From: Calditrichales bacterium
Lineage (GTDB): Bacteria > Calditrichota > Calditrichia > Calditrichales > J004
NCBI GenBank assembly: GCA_015493745.1
Contig: WGCN01000161.1
Span: 1 to 46,841, forward strand
Direction: 5' to 3'
Length of the DNA: 46,841 nucleotides
The notes beneath the pieces were generated by a model. That model was not told where the DNA came from and ran no database searches. It saw only the letters and a list, made by a program, of their open reading frames with translations. Below are positions 34,602-43,230 of the stretch, piece by piece (the first letter of the stretch is position 1; each line of letters starts with the position of its first letter). Made by a program: the position numbers and the translations under genes.

Positions 34602-35153
34602 TCAGGGATTTAAGCCCAGCTTTTCGGCGACGGGCTTTAAGGCATCTATAACAAAAGCGATATGCGTCTCAAAATCAACATTCAACTCTTCGGCGCCCTG
34701 GCGCATCTCCTCCCGGTTAACCTTTGCCGCAAAGCGTTTATCCTTTATTTTCTTTTTTACGGATTTCACCTTAACCTCACCCAGGGATTTGTTTGGACGC
34801 ACCAGGGTTACGGCGGTAATAAACCCACAAAGCTCATCGACGGCAAACAGGGCTTTGGCCATCAGACTTTCCCGCGGCACACCGGTATAGGTGGCATGGC
34901 CCATAATAGCCGTTACGATATCTTCCTCAACACCCAGTTCCCGTAACAACTCACATCCTTTGTAGGGGTGTGTTTCCGGGAATTTTTCATAGTCAAAATC
35001 ATGCAGCAGCCCGGTAACAGCCCAGCGTTCCTCATCGGCCTTAAAGTGCCGGGCATAGGCGCGCATGGCCGCCTCCACGGCATAGGCATGTTTTTGCAGG
35101 CCGGGTGTTTCCGTATATTCCAGTAATAGCTCCAGTGCTTTGTCGTAAGTCAT
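34602..35153 (-). CDS. HD-domain metal-dependent phosphohydrolase
   Basis: A 183-aa HD-superfamily protein. Likely metal ligands are H22 (LQKHAYAVEAAM), H51-D52 (TGLLHDFDYEKFPETHPY), H86 (IMGHATYTG) and D106 (FAVDELCGF). The HDIG-type layout with LHDFDYEK and THPYKG is common in small predicted hydrolases acting on nucleotides or phosphoesters. The substrate is unknown. A lysine-rich stretch (KVKSVKKKIKDKRFAAKV) follows the core. It begins 12 bp after the SDR gene and is cotranscribed with it; the stop faces the lipoprotein terminator. Confidence 0.9.
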   Translation of the reverse strand: MTYDKALELLLEYTETPGLQKHAYAVEAAMRAYARHFKADEERWAVTGLLHDFDYEKFPETHPYKGCELLRELGVEEDIVTAIMGHATYTGVPRESLMAKALFAVDELCGFITAVTLVRPNKSLGEVKVKSVKKKIKDKRFAAKVNREEMRQGAEELNVDFETHIAFVIDALKPVAEKLGLNP

Positions 35154-35165
35154 CTCTCCCCCCGC

Positions 35166-35921
35166 TTAATCACACAACACACTGCCGCCGTTGACGCTCA
35201 GAACCGCGCCGGTAATGGCCCGGGCCATATCCGATGCCAGAAAAAGAATTCCCGGAGCAATATCCCCGGCCTCCGGCACAAAACCGAGGGGCATTTTTTT
35301 AAGGATCTCCTCGTGATCCTGCTTTATGGCCTCGGCGCTCATATCGGTGTTGACCCAGCCGGGAGCCAGACTGTTTACACGGATGCCGTGAGGCCCCAAC
35401 TCCCCGGCAAGAGACTTGGAATAGCTGATAATAGCCGCCTTGGTAGCCGCATAGTGGGCATGTCCCTTTTCCCCCTGCTGCCCGGCGGTGGAGGAGATAT
35501 TGACAATGGCCCCCCTGATACCATGCTCCACCATTTTACGGGCCACCAATGTGGAAAAATAAAAAACCGAATCGAGGTTTATCTGTAACATCTTACGCCA
35601 GATATCGACATTGATGGTGTCAAAAGGCGCTTCATTCCATATACCGGCGTTATTGACCAATACGTGGGGAACGCCGAACTTTTTCTCCACTTTTTGTAAA
35701 AAGGGTTCCACTTCGGTATAAACGGATACATCGCACTCGGCAAAGAAGACCTTTCCGGAATGCTTTTCACATTTTTGAGCCAGTTCCATGGCCGCTTTGT
35801 AGTTTTTATTGTAACTGAAGGCCACATTGGCCCCGGCCCGGGCAAAAGCTTTTACCGTCTCCGCTCCTATGCCGCGGCTGCCCCCGGTTATAACCACCGT
35901 TTTGCCACTGAAATCAAACAT
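35166..35921 (-). CDS. SDR-family oxidoreductase (FabG-like)
   Basis: A 251-aa classical short-chain dehydrogenase. The cofactor loop VVITGGSRGIGAETV is near residues 8-22, followed by NNAGIWNEAPF, the catalytic serine in IVNISSTAGQQG, and the Y-x3-K pair in HYAATKAAIISYSKSLAGEL; the end is GAVLSVNGGSVLCD. It is similar to 3-oxoacyl-ACP reductase FabG, but many SDRs with other substrates look like this. The ATG at 35921 has GGGAG six bases upstream; an earlier ATG at 35933 overlaps that site. plsX, another fatty-acid-related gene, is divergent 205 bp away, which mildly favours a lipid role. Confidence 0.9.
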   Translation of the reverse strand: MFDFSGKTVVITGGSRGIGAETVKAFARAGANVAFSYNKNYKAAMELAQKCEKHSGKVFFAECDVSVYTEVEPFLQKVEKKFGVPHVLVNNAGIWNEAPFDTINVDIWRKMLQINLDSVFYFSTLVARKMVEHGIRGAIVNISSTAGQQGEKGHAHYAATKAAIISYSKSLAGELGPHGIRVNSLAPGWVNTDMSAEAIKQDHEEILKKMPLGFVPEAGDIAPGILFLASDMARAITGAVLSVNGGSVLCD

Positions 35922-36126
35922 ATATTCTCCCATATTATTCGTGGAAATGGATTGCTTAGTTTAGTATAATCGCACAGACCTTTTAATGCAATGCTTTTCA
36001 GGGAAAAACACATCCGGCATACCCCGCCCCTTTGTTTTCGGGATAAGGCTGTATTTTTAAAAGGCTTTGCTTATATTATACCACTTTCAAAACAAGTTAC
36101 GATATTTTATTCACGCGGAGGAGTTC

Positions 36127-37176
36127 ATGTCATACCGTATTATTGTAGACGCCATGGGGGGAGATCATGCCCCGCACGAAATCATTAAAGGTGTCGGCCA
36201 GGCCATGCAGGAAGAACCGGAACTGGAAATAACGTTTGTCGGGGATCAGGAAGCCATACGCAGGGAACTGGAAGCAAACGGTATAACAAAAGAGGTGGAA
36301 ATTGTTCATACGGACAGCTTTATCACCATGGATGACTCCCCTAAAAAAGCCTTGGCCGCCAAGCCCAATTCCAGCATTGTTCTGGCCACCAAAATGCTCA
36401 ACGAAGGCCGGGGGGATGCCCTGGTCAGCGCGGGCAACACCGGTGCCACGGTACTGGCCAGCGCCAAGTTTCTGCACATGATCGAAGGGCTGGGACGTTC
36501 CGCCCTGGCCGCCATCTACCCAACGGCTAAATTCACTCCCTCCAGCCACGGTTTTGCCCTGATGCTGGATGTGGGGGCCACGCTGAAATGCACCGCCAAG
36601 CAACTGGTTCATTTTGCCTTTATGGGCCATCATTACGTGGAAGAAGTTATGGGTATCAAATCTCCGCGCATCGGACTGCTCAACAATGGCGAGGAAGAAA
36701 CCAAGGGCGGCCCGGTGCTTACCCAGGCCTACCAGTATCTGAAAAGAGAGACCCAGCTCAATTTCATCGGTAATGTGGAAGGTAAGGATATCCCCAAAGG
36801 GGAGGTAGACATTGTTATTACTGAGGGTTTTGTGGGCAATGTGGTGTTAAAGTTGCTGGAAGGCGTCGGTGAGGTGGCCAAGGATATGGGTAAGTACGCC
36901 TTTAAGAAAAAACTATCGTGGAAAATCGGTCTGGCCCTGCTGGCCCAGGGTATAAAAAAGGTAAAGCGTAAAACGGACTACTCGGAATATGGCGGCGCTC
37001 CCATACTCGGTTTTAACCATCTGGTGATAAAGGCCCATGGGCGTTCCAATGCCAAGGCGCTTAAAAACGCCACCAAAATTGCCCTGCGTTCGGTTGAGCA
37101 ACATTTCATAGAGCATGTGGCCCGCTCCATCCAGTCCTTTAATGAGCGTCACCAGGCGGATGATATCGCTATTTAG
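36127..37176 (+). CDS. plsX: Phosphate acyltransferase PlsX
   Basis: A 349-aa enzyme that converts acyl-ACP to acyl-phosphate, the donor for the first step of phospholipid synthesis via PlsY. Family blocks: RIIVDAMGGDHAPHEIIKG at the N-terminus, ALVSAGNTGATVLASAKF, LLNNGEEETKGGPVLTQAY, GNVEGKDIPKGEVDIVITEG and GGAPILGFNHLVIKAHG. GGAGG precedes the ATG at 36127; upstream in-frame codons from 36067 are not part of the family. The usual partners rpmF and fabH are absent. A TTATATTATA stretch at 36069-36078 lies in the leader and may be part of a promoter. Confidence 0.95.
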   Translation: MSYRIIVDAMGGDHAPHEIIKGVGQAMQEEPELEITFVGDQEAIRRELEANGITKEVEIVHTDSFITMDDSPKKALAAKPNSSIVLATKMLNEGRGDALVSAGNTGATVLASAKFLHMIEGLGRSALAAIYPTAKFTPSSHGFALMLDVGATLKCTAKQLVHFAFMGHHYVEEVMGIKSPRIGLLNNGEEETKGGPVLTQAYQYLKRETQLNFIGNVEGKDIPKGEVDIVITEGFVGNVVLKLLEGVGEVAKDMGKYAFKKKLSWKIGLALLAQGIKKVKRKTDYSEYGGAPILGFNHLVIKAHGRSNAKALKNATKIALRSVEQHFIEHVARSIQSFNERHQADDIAI

Positions 37177-37211
37177 GCGCCTCTTGGCTTAAAGTGGAAT
37201 ATGACGAACGC

Positions 37212-38045
37212 TCATGCCAGGCGCAGGCCTTGTTCCTCGATCTTAATCCGCTGTTGTTTATACAGGGAACCGACGGATTTTTTAAAGGCTTTTTTACTGA
37301 TACCAAACAGGGCGTAAATCTCCTCCGGGGAACTTTTATCGGTCACGGGCAAAAAACCGTTGTTTTCCACAAGTTTCAGATAAATGATTTCGCTGTTTTC
37401 CATATTGTAATTATTATAGCCGATAGCTTGCAATGAAATATCAATATTGCCGTCGGGGCGGATTCTTTTCACATATCCCTCAAGGGATGACCCGACGCGG
37501 ATATCCTTGAAGACATCTTCATTAAAGATCAGTCCCCGGTGACGGTTATTGATGATAACCGAGAAGCCCAGCTCCGTCTTTTTGTAAACCAGCAGGGAAA
37601 CCTTCTCTTTGTTTTGGACGCTTAAGCGTTCATTATCCAAAAACTTTTCCACCTTGGCACTGGCATACAAGCGTCCGGTTACTTTATCCAAACCGAGAAA
37701 AACCACATAAGAATTTCCCTCTTCCATGGTTTGCTTTTGTTCTCGAAACGGCACCAGTAAATCCTTTTCCGGCCCCCAGTCTAAAAAGGCTCCGATACGG
37801 GTAACGGAGGAGACCTTCAGACTGGCGAATTGATTAAGCAATATCTTGGGCCTGACCGTGGTGGCCACTTTACGTTCTTCCTTGTCCAGATAAACAAAGA
37901 CCTCCATCTCCTCGCCGGGGATAAAAGGCTGTGGACAGTATTTTTTAGGCAAAAGTACATCGTCGCCATCCTCAGCCCCCAAATACCAACCGACGGAGGT
38001 TTCCCGTAAAACCTTTAACTTGTTATATACGCCAATTTCTATCAT
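37212..38045 (-). CDS. CvfB-like S1 RNA-binding protein
   Basis: A 277-aa protein of the CvfB/YitL type: several S1-like OB domains followed by a winged-helix end. Recognisable blocks are VGWYLGAEDGDDVLLPKKY, VTRIGAFLDWGPEKDLLVPF, GLIFNEDVFKDIRVGSSLEG, KRIRPDGNIDISLQ and the end domain EEIYALFGISKKAFKKSVGS. CvfB of Staphylococcus affects virulence-gene expression through RNA binding; in other bacteria the role is open. The ATG at 38045 has GGAGG upstream and is preferred to a start at 38060. It follows the rhodanese gene by 28 bp and is convergent with plsX. Confidence 0.9.
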   Translation of the reverse strand: MIEIGVYNKLKVLRETSVGWYLGAEDGDDVLLPKKYCPQPFIPGEEMEVFVYLDKEERKVATTVRPKILLNQFASLKVSSVTRIGAFLDWGPEKDLLVPFREQKQTMEEGNSYVVFLGLDKVTGRLYASAKVEKFLDNERLSVQNKEKVSLLVYKKTELGFSVIINNRHRGLIFNEDVFKDIRVGSSLEGYVKRIRPDGNIDISLQAIGYNNYNMENSEIIYLKLVENNGFLPVTDKSSPEEIYALFGISKKAFKKSVGSLYKQQRIKIEEQGLRLA

Positions 38046-38073
38046 TAAATCCTCCGCCACCGGCGGATGTCCC

Positions 38074-38481
38074 TTATTTACTCAGTTGATTCCAGCCCTG
38101 CATGCCACGGGTCATGTTGACGGCATTAAAGCCATTCTTTAACAAGATTTTGGTCGCCACGCGGCTGCGGTTGCCACTGCGGCAATAAACGATAATTTCC
38201 TTATCCTTGTACGGGGCCAGTTCATCAATACGCGAACCCAATTCCTGAACAGGAATAAGAATGGCATTGTCGATATGCCCCAGCGGTCCGTTAAATTCAC
38301 CCGGCGTACGCACGTCCAGAAGCACAATATCTTCCTTATTCTCTATTTTGGCCTTCACCTCCTGCGGCGATATATTCCTGAACGCCGCTGTCTGTGCCTG
38401 CGCGTCTCCACCGTTGGCTGTAAAAAGGTATACTCCCGCCGCCACCAAAAGCACCACGACCAACCAAATTATATTCTTCAT
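38074..38481 (-). CDS. Exported rhodanese-domain protein
   Basis: A 135-aa protein with an N-terminal membrane anchor or signal (IIWLVVVLLVAAGVYLFTA) and one rhodanese domain (residues ~35-132). The active-site loop is CRSGNRS with C100, preceded by IVLLDVRTPGEFNGPLGHID. Single-domain rhodaneses carry sulfur as persulfide or handle thiosulfate. The export signal puts it in the periplasm. GAGGAGGAAGATG-type sequence just ahead of the ATG gives a strong ribosome site. It stands between the M64 peptidase and CvfB-like genes; no functional link is apparent. Confidence 0.92.
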   Translation of the reverse strand: MKNIIWLVVVLLVAAGVYLFTANGGDAQAQTAAFRNISPQEVKAKIENKEDIVLLDVRTPGEFNGPLGHIDNAILIPVQELGSRIDELAPYKDKEIIVYCRSGNRSRVATKILLKNGFNAVNMTRGMQGWNQLSK

Positions 38482-38537
38482 CTTCCTCCTCCTTTGTATT
38501 TCCCGGTTAAAACTTTAGTGAATGATTTATGTTTCCC

Positions 38538-39953
38538 CTAATCAGATAAGTATTCGATTACCTCTTCCAGTGCCCGGCGGCAAACCGGATCAAAATCGAC
38601 CAGCCCCAGGCTAAACATACGGCAATCCACCGCCGGCCGGTAAAGACCACGCGACTCATACCCGGCCCCTTCAAAGGCCCCCACCATGCCGGCATAGGGG
38701 CTGTTGGCCAAAAGCGCGTGTTGTTGGCTTATAAACGGTTCCCGCTTTTCATAATAATCCGCCGCCAGCCGGTCCAGCCTGGAACGGGCCGTGGCCAGCT
38801 TGTCATACGCCTCCTTTTTCCAGGGCGTCGGCAAGGCGATACCGGGCGTCAGCAGCGCTTTCCATTTTATATTGTCTTTATCCAACAACGCCGTAACATT
38901 CGGTTCCCAGGGTTCCACCCCCTTGCTGTAAAATGCGTCATATCCCGTGGAGGAGCTGTAGTATTCATCGCCCAGCCCGGCAAAGGCATGGCCGAACTCA
39001 TGCACATAAACATAACCCATTTGCCATTCCTGCCCGGGATGATCCACCCGCATATAGGTGGTGGTATAGAGATTATAGATGCCCCCGCCACCATAGCGGT
39101 TATCATTGATAAGGATATTGATATAGTCATAGGGAACAAGGCCGGCGGCATCCCGAAGAACCCTGTTATTTTCCGTTAAAATATAGCGCGGCGAACCGAA
39201 GGTAAAGTACCGGCTGCCCAGGGCATTGTTCTTCCAAATCCCTTTATCGGGCCTGGAAATACCGGATTCCGGCGAGACCACCTCCACCACCCAAACATTA
39301 AATTTATCCCGGTGGCTTTTAAAGGGCTCGGTGTTAAACATCTCCTCATTATAGGTGCGGGCATCCCGGCGGAACTGTTCCATATCTTCCGCGCTGTAGC
39401 CATCCCCCAGCAACACCAGATCCACCTTTTCCGAAGGGTCGCCGTTTTGCATCAGCGCCCAAACCCGGTAGTCTGGTTTATTTACCGCCTTATTAATCAG
39501 AGGTGTTCGCTGCGGATCAATTTCGGTGGACCAAATTTCCCGGAAGCGCATTTGCCGGTCCCGCCGGGCCACAGCCAGTTTTACAGGCCTTTTGGCAAAG
39601 GGCAGGCGGAACGTTTCATGAAAGGTTTTATATCTTTCTTTGGCTTCGGAGGTGGTCTGCCACTCGTTAAACATGGTGGAGTAGCCCCGGCTGTAAATCA
39701 ATTCGCCGGAAGCGGAATCATACAGACGCACCTGGTATTCACCCAGGTTAAGCGGCGTTATCAAATGTTTTTTACTACCCGCCCAGGTTCCCGTTTCATA
39801 GATTTGATCCAGGGAGAAATGTTCCTCGCCCGCCTTGCCGCTGTGATAATAGTCCACACGCATGGTTTTAGCGGTGAAATAATCATCATAGCTGCCGGCA
39901 AAAAGCAGGGCGCCGCTTATCAATACAAAAAGTAATGTTCTCATTTCTGTCAT
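38538..39953 (-). CDS. M64-family metallopeptidase, secreted
   Basis: A 471-aa zinc protease of the M64 (IgA-peptidase-type) family. A signal peptide (LLFVLISGALLFAGS) is followed by an N-terminal beta domain (~22-130) that is common in FCB-group members, then the catalytic domain with VDLVLLGDGYSAEDMEQF and the zinc motif HEFGHAFAGLGDEYY: H318, E319, H322 and D329 as third ligand. IgA cleavage is known only for one pathogen enzyme and should not be assumed here. The ATG at 39953 lies three bp after the upstream stop; a second ATG at 39944 is equally possible. Probably in an operon with the holin-like and ptsI genes upstream. Confidence 0.92.
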   Translation of the reverse strand: MTEMRTLLFVLISGALLFAGSYDDYFTAKTMRVDYYHSGKAGEEHFSLDQIYETGTWAGSKKHLITPLNLGEYQVRLYDSASGELIYSRGYSTMFNEWQTTSEAKERYKTFHETFRLPFAKRPVKLAVARRDRQMRFREIWSTEIDPQRTPLINKAVNKPDYRVWALMQNGDPSEKVDLVLLGDGYSAEDMEQFRRDARTYNEEMFNTEPFKSHRDKFNVWVVEVVSPESGISRPDKGIWKNNALGSRYFTFGSPRYILTENNRVLRDAAGLVPYDYINILINDNRYGGGGIYNLYTTTYMRVDHPGQEWQMGYVYVHEFGHAFAGLGDEYYSSSTGYDAFYSKGVEPWEPNVTALLDKDNIKWKALLTPGIALPTPWKKEAYDKLATARSRLDRLAADYYEKREPFISQQHALLANSPYAGMVGAFEGAGYESRGLYRPAVDCRMFSLGLVDFDPVCRRALEEVIEYLSD

Positions 39954-39956
39954 TCT

Positions 39957-40301
39957 CTATTCTTCGTAAAGGATGGAACTCAAAAAAATACTGACCAGAC
40001 TGATAACGATCGAAGCCAACAGGGCGGTGATAAATCCGTCCACATAAAAGCTGTCCACCCACCAGTCGGCCAGTTCCAGAATAATGGCATTGACCACAAA
40101 GGTAAACAGCCCCAGAGTAAGGATGTTTATGGGCAGGGTAAGCACCAGCAACAACGGTTTTATAACGGCATTCAGGATACCAAAAACAATGGCCGTAACG
40201 ATCAGCGCCCCCGTGCTTTCAAACCAGATACCGCTGAACAGAACATCCACAAACCATAAGGCCGCGGCATTGATAAACAATCTTAGGATCATATGACGCA
40301 T
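39957..40301 (-). CDS. Phage-holin-4-like small membrane protein (YvlD type)
   Basis: A 114-aa protein with four hydrophobic segments, of the phage_holin_4_2/YvlD family. Blocks are RLFINAAALWFVDVLFSGI, VTAIVFGILNAVIKPLLLVL, TLPINILTLGLFTFVVNAII and DGFITALLASIVISLVSIFL. Despite the family name these are ordinary chromosomal membrane proteins; no phage genes are near. The function is unknown. It starts eight bp after ptsI and ends three bp before the M64 peptidase. Confidence 0.9.
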   Translation of the reverse strand: MRHMILRLFINAAALWFVDVLFSGIWFESTGALIVTAIVFGILNAVIKPLLLVLTLPINILTLGLFTFVVNAIILELADWWVDSFYVDGFITALLASIVISLVSIFLSSILYEE

Positions 40302-40309
40302 GATGCCCC

Positions 40310-42052
40310 CTATAAAAAGTGTTCTATACGTTTCCGCAGATATTTTTCCAGACGTTCCGGACGTTTGAAGCGGAACAAACGGGCGCGGATTTCCTTCAGA
40401 TCCTCTTCCGTGGTATGGCGGATCACATTCTTCACCACAGCGATTGCCCCGGGTTGCATGCTGAACGTATCCACATCCAGGCTGAGCAGCAACTGTGTGT
40501 AGAGCGGATTGCCGGCAATCTCACCGCACAGGGAGAGGGGCTTCTTTTTTTTAACACACGCCCGGGAAACCTTAAGGATAAGCTGTAATACCGCCGGATT
40601 CAAGGGTTTGTAGAAAGCGGCCACCTTTTCATTATTACGATCCACCGCCAGGGTATACTGTACCAGATCGTTGGTGCCGATACTGACAAAATCAACTTCC
40701 GGCAACAACTGATCGATGAGCAGCGCCGCCGAGGGAATCTCCACCATGATGCCGATAGGGACATCTTTTTTGAAAGGGATGTTTTCCGCTTCCAGTTCCC
40801 GGCAAACCTCGCGGATCAGACGCTTCGAGGCCAGTACCTCTTCGCGGCTGGAAATCATCGGCAGCATGATTTTTACCTGGCCAAAAACCGATGCGCGTAA
40901 TATGGCCCGGATCTGGGTACGGAAAATATCCGGCTTGCGCAACAGGATACGTATGGACCGCAAGCCAAGAAAGGGGTTGGCTTCCTTATGCATTTCCGCA
41001 AAGGGCAGAAATTTATCCCCGCCCAGATCCAGCACACGGATCACCACCTCGCTATCGGGAAAGGACTGAACCATTTCCTTGTAATAGCCAAACTGTTCCT
41101 CTTCGCTTAGCAGACGTTCCTTGGCAATAAACTGTAACTCGGTGCGGTAAAGCCCTACCCCCTGTGCCTTATACCGGCGTGCCAGGGGCACTTCCGACAT
41201 TTCATTGATATTGGCCATCAGGCGTATATTGCGCCGGGAGAGATTTTCAATTTTCATCTCCAGGTTGGCAATCAGCTCTTCCTTATGGGCCTGGAAGGCC
41301 TGCTTACGTACAAGGTAGTCTTTAACCAAACCTTCGGAAGGTTCCACAATCAGCTTACCGCACAAACCGTCAAGGATCACTTGCGTACCGGGTTTAATAT
41401 TTTTAAGCAGATTTTGAACACCCACAATGGCCGGCACTTCCAGCGAACGGGCCAGTATGGCGGCATGGCTGGTCGGCCCGCCAAACTCCGTGACCAGCCC
41501 CTTAAGCGAACGGTGATGAAAATGAATGGAATCGGCCGGTGTCAGCTCACGGGCCACCACAATACAGGCGTCCCCGTCTTTCTGCTCATGGCTGTCCAGT
41601 TGCAGCAAATGGTAGATCAGGCGGCGGCTGACTCCGCGGATATCATAAATACGCTCGCGCAGATACTCATCATCGATGGTCGAGAAATGTTTTTCATACA
41701 GGCCTAATTTCTGAACGATAATCGCTTCGGCATTTTTTTGTTCCAGGCGAATGGCATTGGGTATCTCCTCCTGAAAAAAGGGATCATCCAGAATAAGGTG
41801 GTAGGTTTCGTAGATGCGGGCCTGTTCCAGACCCAATTCACGGGCAATGCGCTTTTGATTGTTGAGGAAGATCAGGTTGACTTCCTGCAAGGCATTGGAA
41901 TAGCGTTCCAGCTCGGCGGGGATTTCCATCGGCTGCAGCGTGTGAGCCGACACATCGTCAAAATCGGTGCGATAAACGATAACCTGGCCAATTCCGATAC
42001 CATCGGAAACGGATATACCGGAAAATACTTTTTCTTTTTTTTTAGGATTCAT
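40310..42052 (-). CDS. ptsI: PEP-protein phosphotransferase (PTS enzyme I)
   Basis: A 580-aa enzyme I, which takes phosphate from phosphoenolpyruvate and passes it to HPr. The phospho-histidine is H196 in GGPTSHAAILARS. The N-terminal HPr-binding helices, the TIM-barrel with RTELQFIAKERLLSEEEQ, PFLGLRSIRI and GIMVEIPSAAL, and the C-terminal SLCGEIAGNP cysteine block are all present. The length is typical. No ptsH (HPr), EIIA or sugar permease is in the window, so it may serve a regulatory PTS with partners elsewhere. Preceded by the groES terminator and followed by a membrane protein gene. Confidence 0.95.
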   Translation of the reverse strand: MNPKKKEKVFSGISVSDGIGIGQVIVYRTDFDDVSAHTLQPMEIPAELERYSNALQEVNLIFLNNQKRIARELGLEQARIYETYHLILDDPFFQEEIPNAIRLEQKNAEAIIVQKLGLYEKHFSTIDDEYLRERIYDIRGVSRRLIYHLLQLDSHEQKDGDACIVVARELTPADSIHFHHRSLKGLVTEFGGPTSHAAILARSLEVPAIVGVQNLLKNIKPGTQVILDGLCGKLIVEPSEGLVKDYLVRKQAFQAHKEELIANLEMKIENLSRRNIRLMANINEMSEVPLARRYKAQGVGLYRTELQFIAKERLLSEEEQFGYYKEMVQSFPDSEVVIRVLDLGGDKFLPFAEMHKEANPFLGLRSIRILLRKPDIFRTQIRAILRASVFGQVKIMLPMISSREEVLASKRLIREVCRELEAENIPFKKDVPIGIMVEIPSAALLIDQLLPEVDFVSIGTNDLVQYTLAVDRNNEKVAAFYKPLNPAVLQLILKVSRACVKKKKPLSLCGEIAGNPLYTQLLLSLDVDTFSMQPGAIAVVKNVIRHTTEEDLKEIRARLFRFKRPERLEKYLRKRIEHFL

Positions 42053-42171
42053 CTGTTTTGGGACCTGGCCTGAGTAATAATCTGTTTATCAAGAACAAAA
42101 TATACAGAATTTTCTCTATTGAACAAAAAGCGGTACAACCTGACCTGGAGGGTTCGCGGAACCGGACGGTT

Positions 42172-42199
42172 AAAAAAAAGCCCTTCCACCGGGAAGGGC
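42172..42199 (-). terminator. Rho-independent terminator after groES
   Basis: Minus strand: GCCCTTCC pairs perfectly with GGAAGGGC around a CGGT loop (42199-42180) and runs into TTTTTTTT. It ends the nnr-to-groES run and insulates ptsI, which then needs its own promoter in 42053-42171. Confidence 0.93.
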
Positions 42200-42224
42200 T
42201 CAAGATAAAAGGAGGCTTTCCGGC

Positions 42225-42500
42225 TTACTTTACGGTAGCCAGAATATCCCCGCGGGAAACGATCAGATATTCCACGTCGTCAACTTTAATTTCATCTCCG
42301 GCGTATTTGGAATAGATGATGGTATCCCCCACTTTAATATTTTCCTGTAAATCTTCATCCGTACCCACGGCCACAACCTTGCCCATGGTGGGCTTTTCCT
42401 TGGCGGCGGTATCGGGAATGATGATGGAGCCTACTTTTTGCTCTCCCTCATCCTTGGCTTTCTCAATCAGAACACGATCATCTAACGGCTGTATATTCAT
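42225..42500 (-). CDS. groES: Co-chaperonin GroES (standalone)
   Basis: A 91-aa Cpn10 that caps the GroEL folding chamber. The start MNIQPLDDRVLIEKAKDEGE, the mobile loop with GSIIIPDTAAKEKP, the GKVVAVG turn and YSKYAGDEIKVDDVEYLIV are typical. AGGAGG lies upstream of the ATG at 42500. No groEL follows; the gene is directly ended by a terminator. The usual groES-groEL pair is therefore split, with groEL presumably elsewhere. A glutaredoxin gene is 11 bp upstream, so the two are cotranscribed. Confidence 0.95.
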   Translation of the reverse strand: MNIQPLDDRVLIEKAKDEGEQKVGSIIIPDTAAKEKPTMGKVVAVGTDEDLQENIKVGDTIIYSKYAGDEIKVDDVEYLIVSRGDILATVK

Positions 42501-42511
42501 TTTAATCCTCC

Positions 42512-42766
42512 TTATTTCAATCCTAGCATTTGATTTATCTTCGGTTTATCAAAGCCAACAATGGGACGGTTATTGATTAAAATGACCGGAACGCCCATCT
42601 GGCCGGTTCGTCTTTGCATATCGGCCGCCGCCGAGGGATTACGCGAAACATCCACTTCGCGGAACTTCACCCTCTTTTCGCGAAAGTAACGCTTGGCTGC
42701 GGTACAAAAAGAGCATGTGGGCGTTGTAAAAAGAACAACCTTGGGTTGTGTTTGTGTCGGGTTCAT
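42512..42766 (-). CDS. Glutaredoxin-family thiol-disulfide protein
   Basis: An 84-aa glutaredoxin/NrdH-like protein. The redox pair is CSFC in VVLFTTPTCSFCTAAKRYF, followed by the cis-proline motif GQMGVPVILINN and PIVGFDKPKI. This composition (no WxxG end) resembles Grx-like proteins reduced by glutathione or thioredoxin reductase; which one cannot be told. The ATG at 42766 is chosen over a TTG at 42772 because GAGAGG stands at the right distance. It precedes groES by 11 bp. Confidence 0.9.
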   Translation of the reverse strand: MNPTQTQPKVVLFTTPTCSFCTAAKRYFREKRVKFREVDVSRNPSAAADMQRRTGQMGVPVILINNRPIVGFDKPKINQMLGLK

Positions 42767-42912
42767 TTTCAACCTCTCTCGTTAAATGTTTCCTTCAGCA
42801 TCAGGCATAAAAAAACCTGAACACCATCCAAATCTATACGCCCTAAAGAAAAGGATATTGACCAGGTAACATTTTTACGAGAAAGGGAATTTAAAAGGTT
42901 AAAATTTCAATG

Positions 42913-43230
42913 TCAAGATGACAGGAAACTATCTGCGTCGATTGTAAAATCAACAACCCCCTTTTTTACGGTGCAGCCGCGTAAAAAGGCCACAACCTCC
43001 AGATGGGCCGGATGCTCCTGATAATGCTTTAAATCCTCAAAGGTTTTAAAGCGGCTTATCAGTACAATGTCCACCCCGGCGGGTACCTCCCGCTCATTTA
43101 TCCCCACCTCGAAAGAAACGATCTCCCCGATCTTTTCCTTAAGGCTTTCCAAATTTGCCTTGATTTGATGCGCGGATACCGGCGGGGTTACGTCTTTTTT
43201 AATATCCCACATCACCACATGACAGATCAT
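42913..43230 (-). CDS. Dabb-domain protein (stress-responsive A/B barrel)
   Basis: A 105-aa ferredoxin-like dimeric alpha/beta barrel protein. It starts ICHVVMWDIKKDV, a typical Dabb opening, with EVGINEREVPAGVDIVLISR and FKTFEDLKHYQEHPAHLEVV following. Dabb proteins are small; some bind hydrophobic ligands or act as enzymes, and no function can be assigned here. The ATG at 43230 shares a base with the rsmI stop, so the two are translationally coupled. A 146-bp gap to the glutaredoxin gene holds no clear terminator. Confidence 0.9.
   Translation of the reverse strand: MICHVVMWDIKKDVTPPVSAHQIKANLESLKEKIGEIVSFEVGINEREVPAGVDIVLISRFKTFEDLKHYQEHPAHLEVVAFLRGCTVKKGVVDFTIDADSFLSS

Noticed and set aside
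39957..40301. Prophage remnant suggested by the holin family name
   Set aside because: The YvlD-type family is chromosomal and no other phage gene, integrase or att site is nearby.
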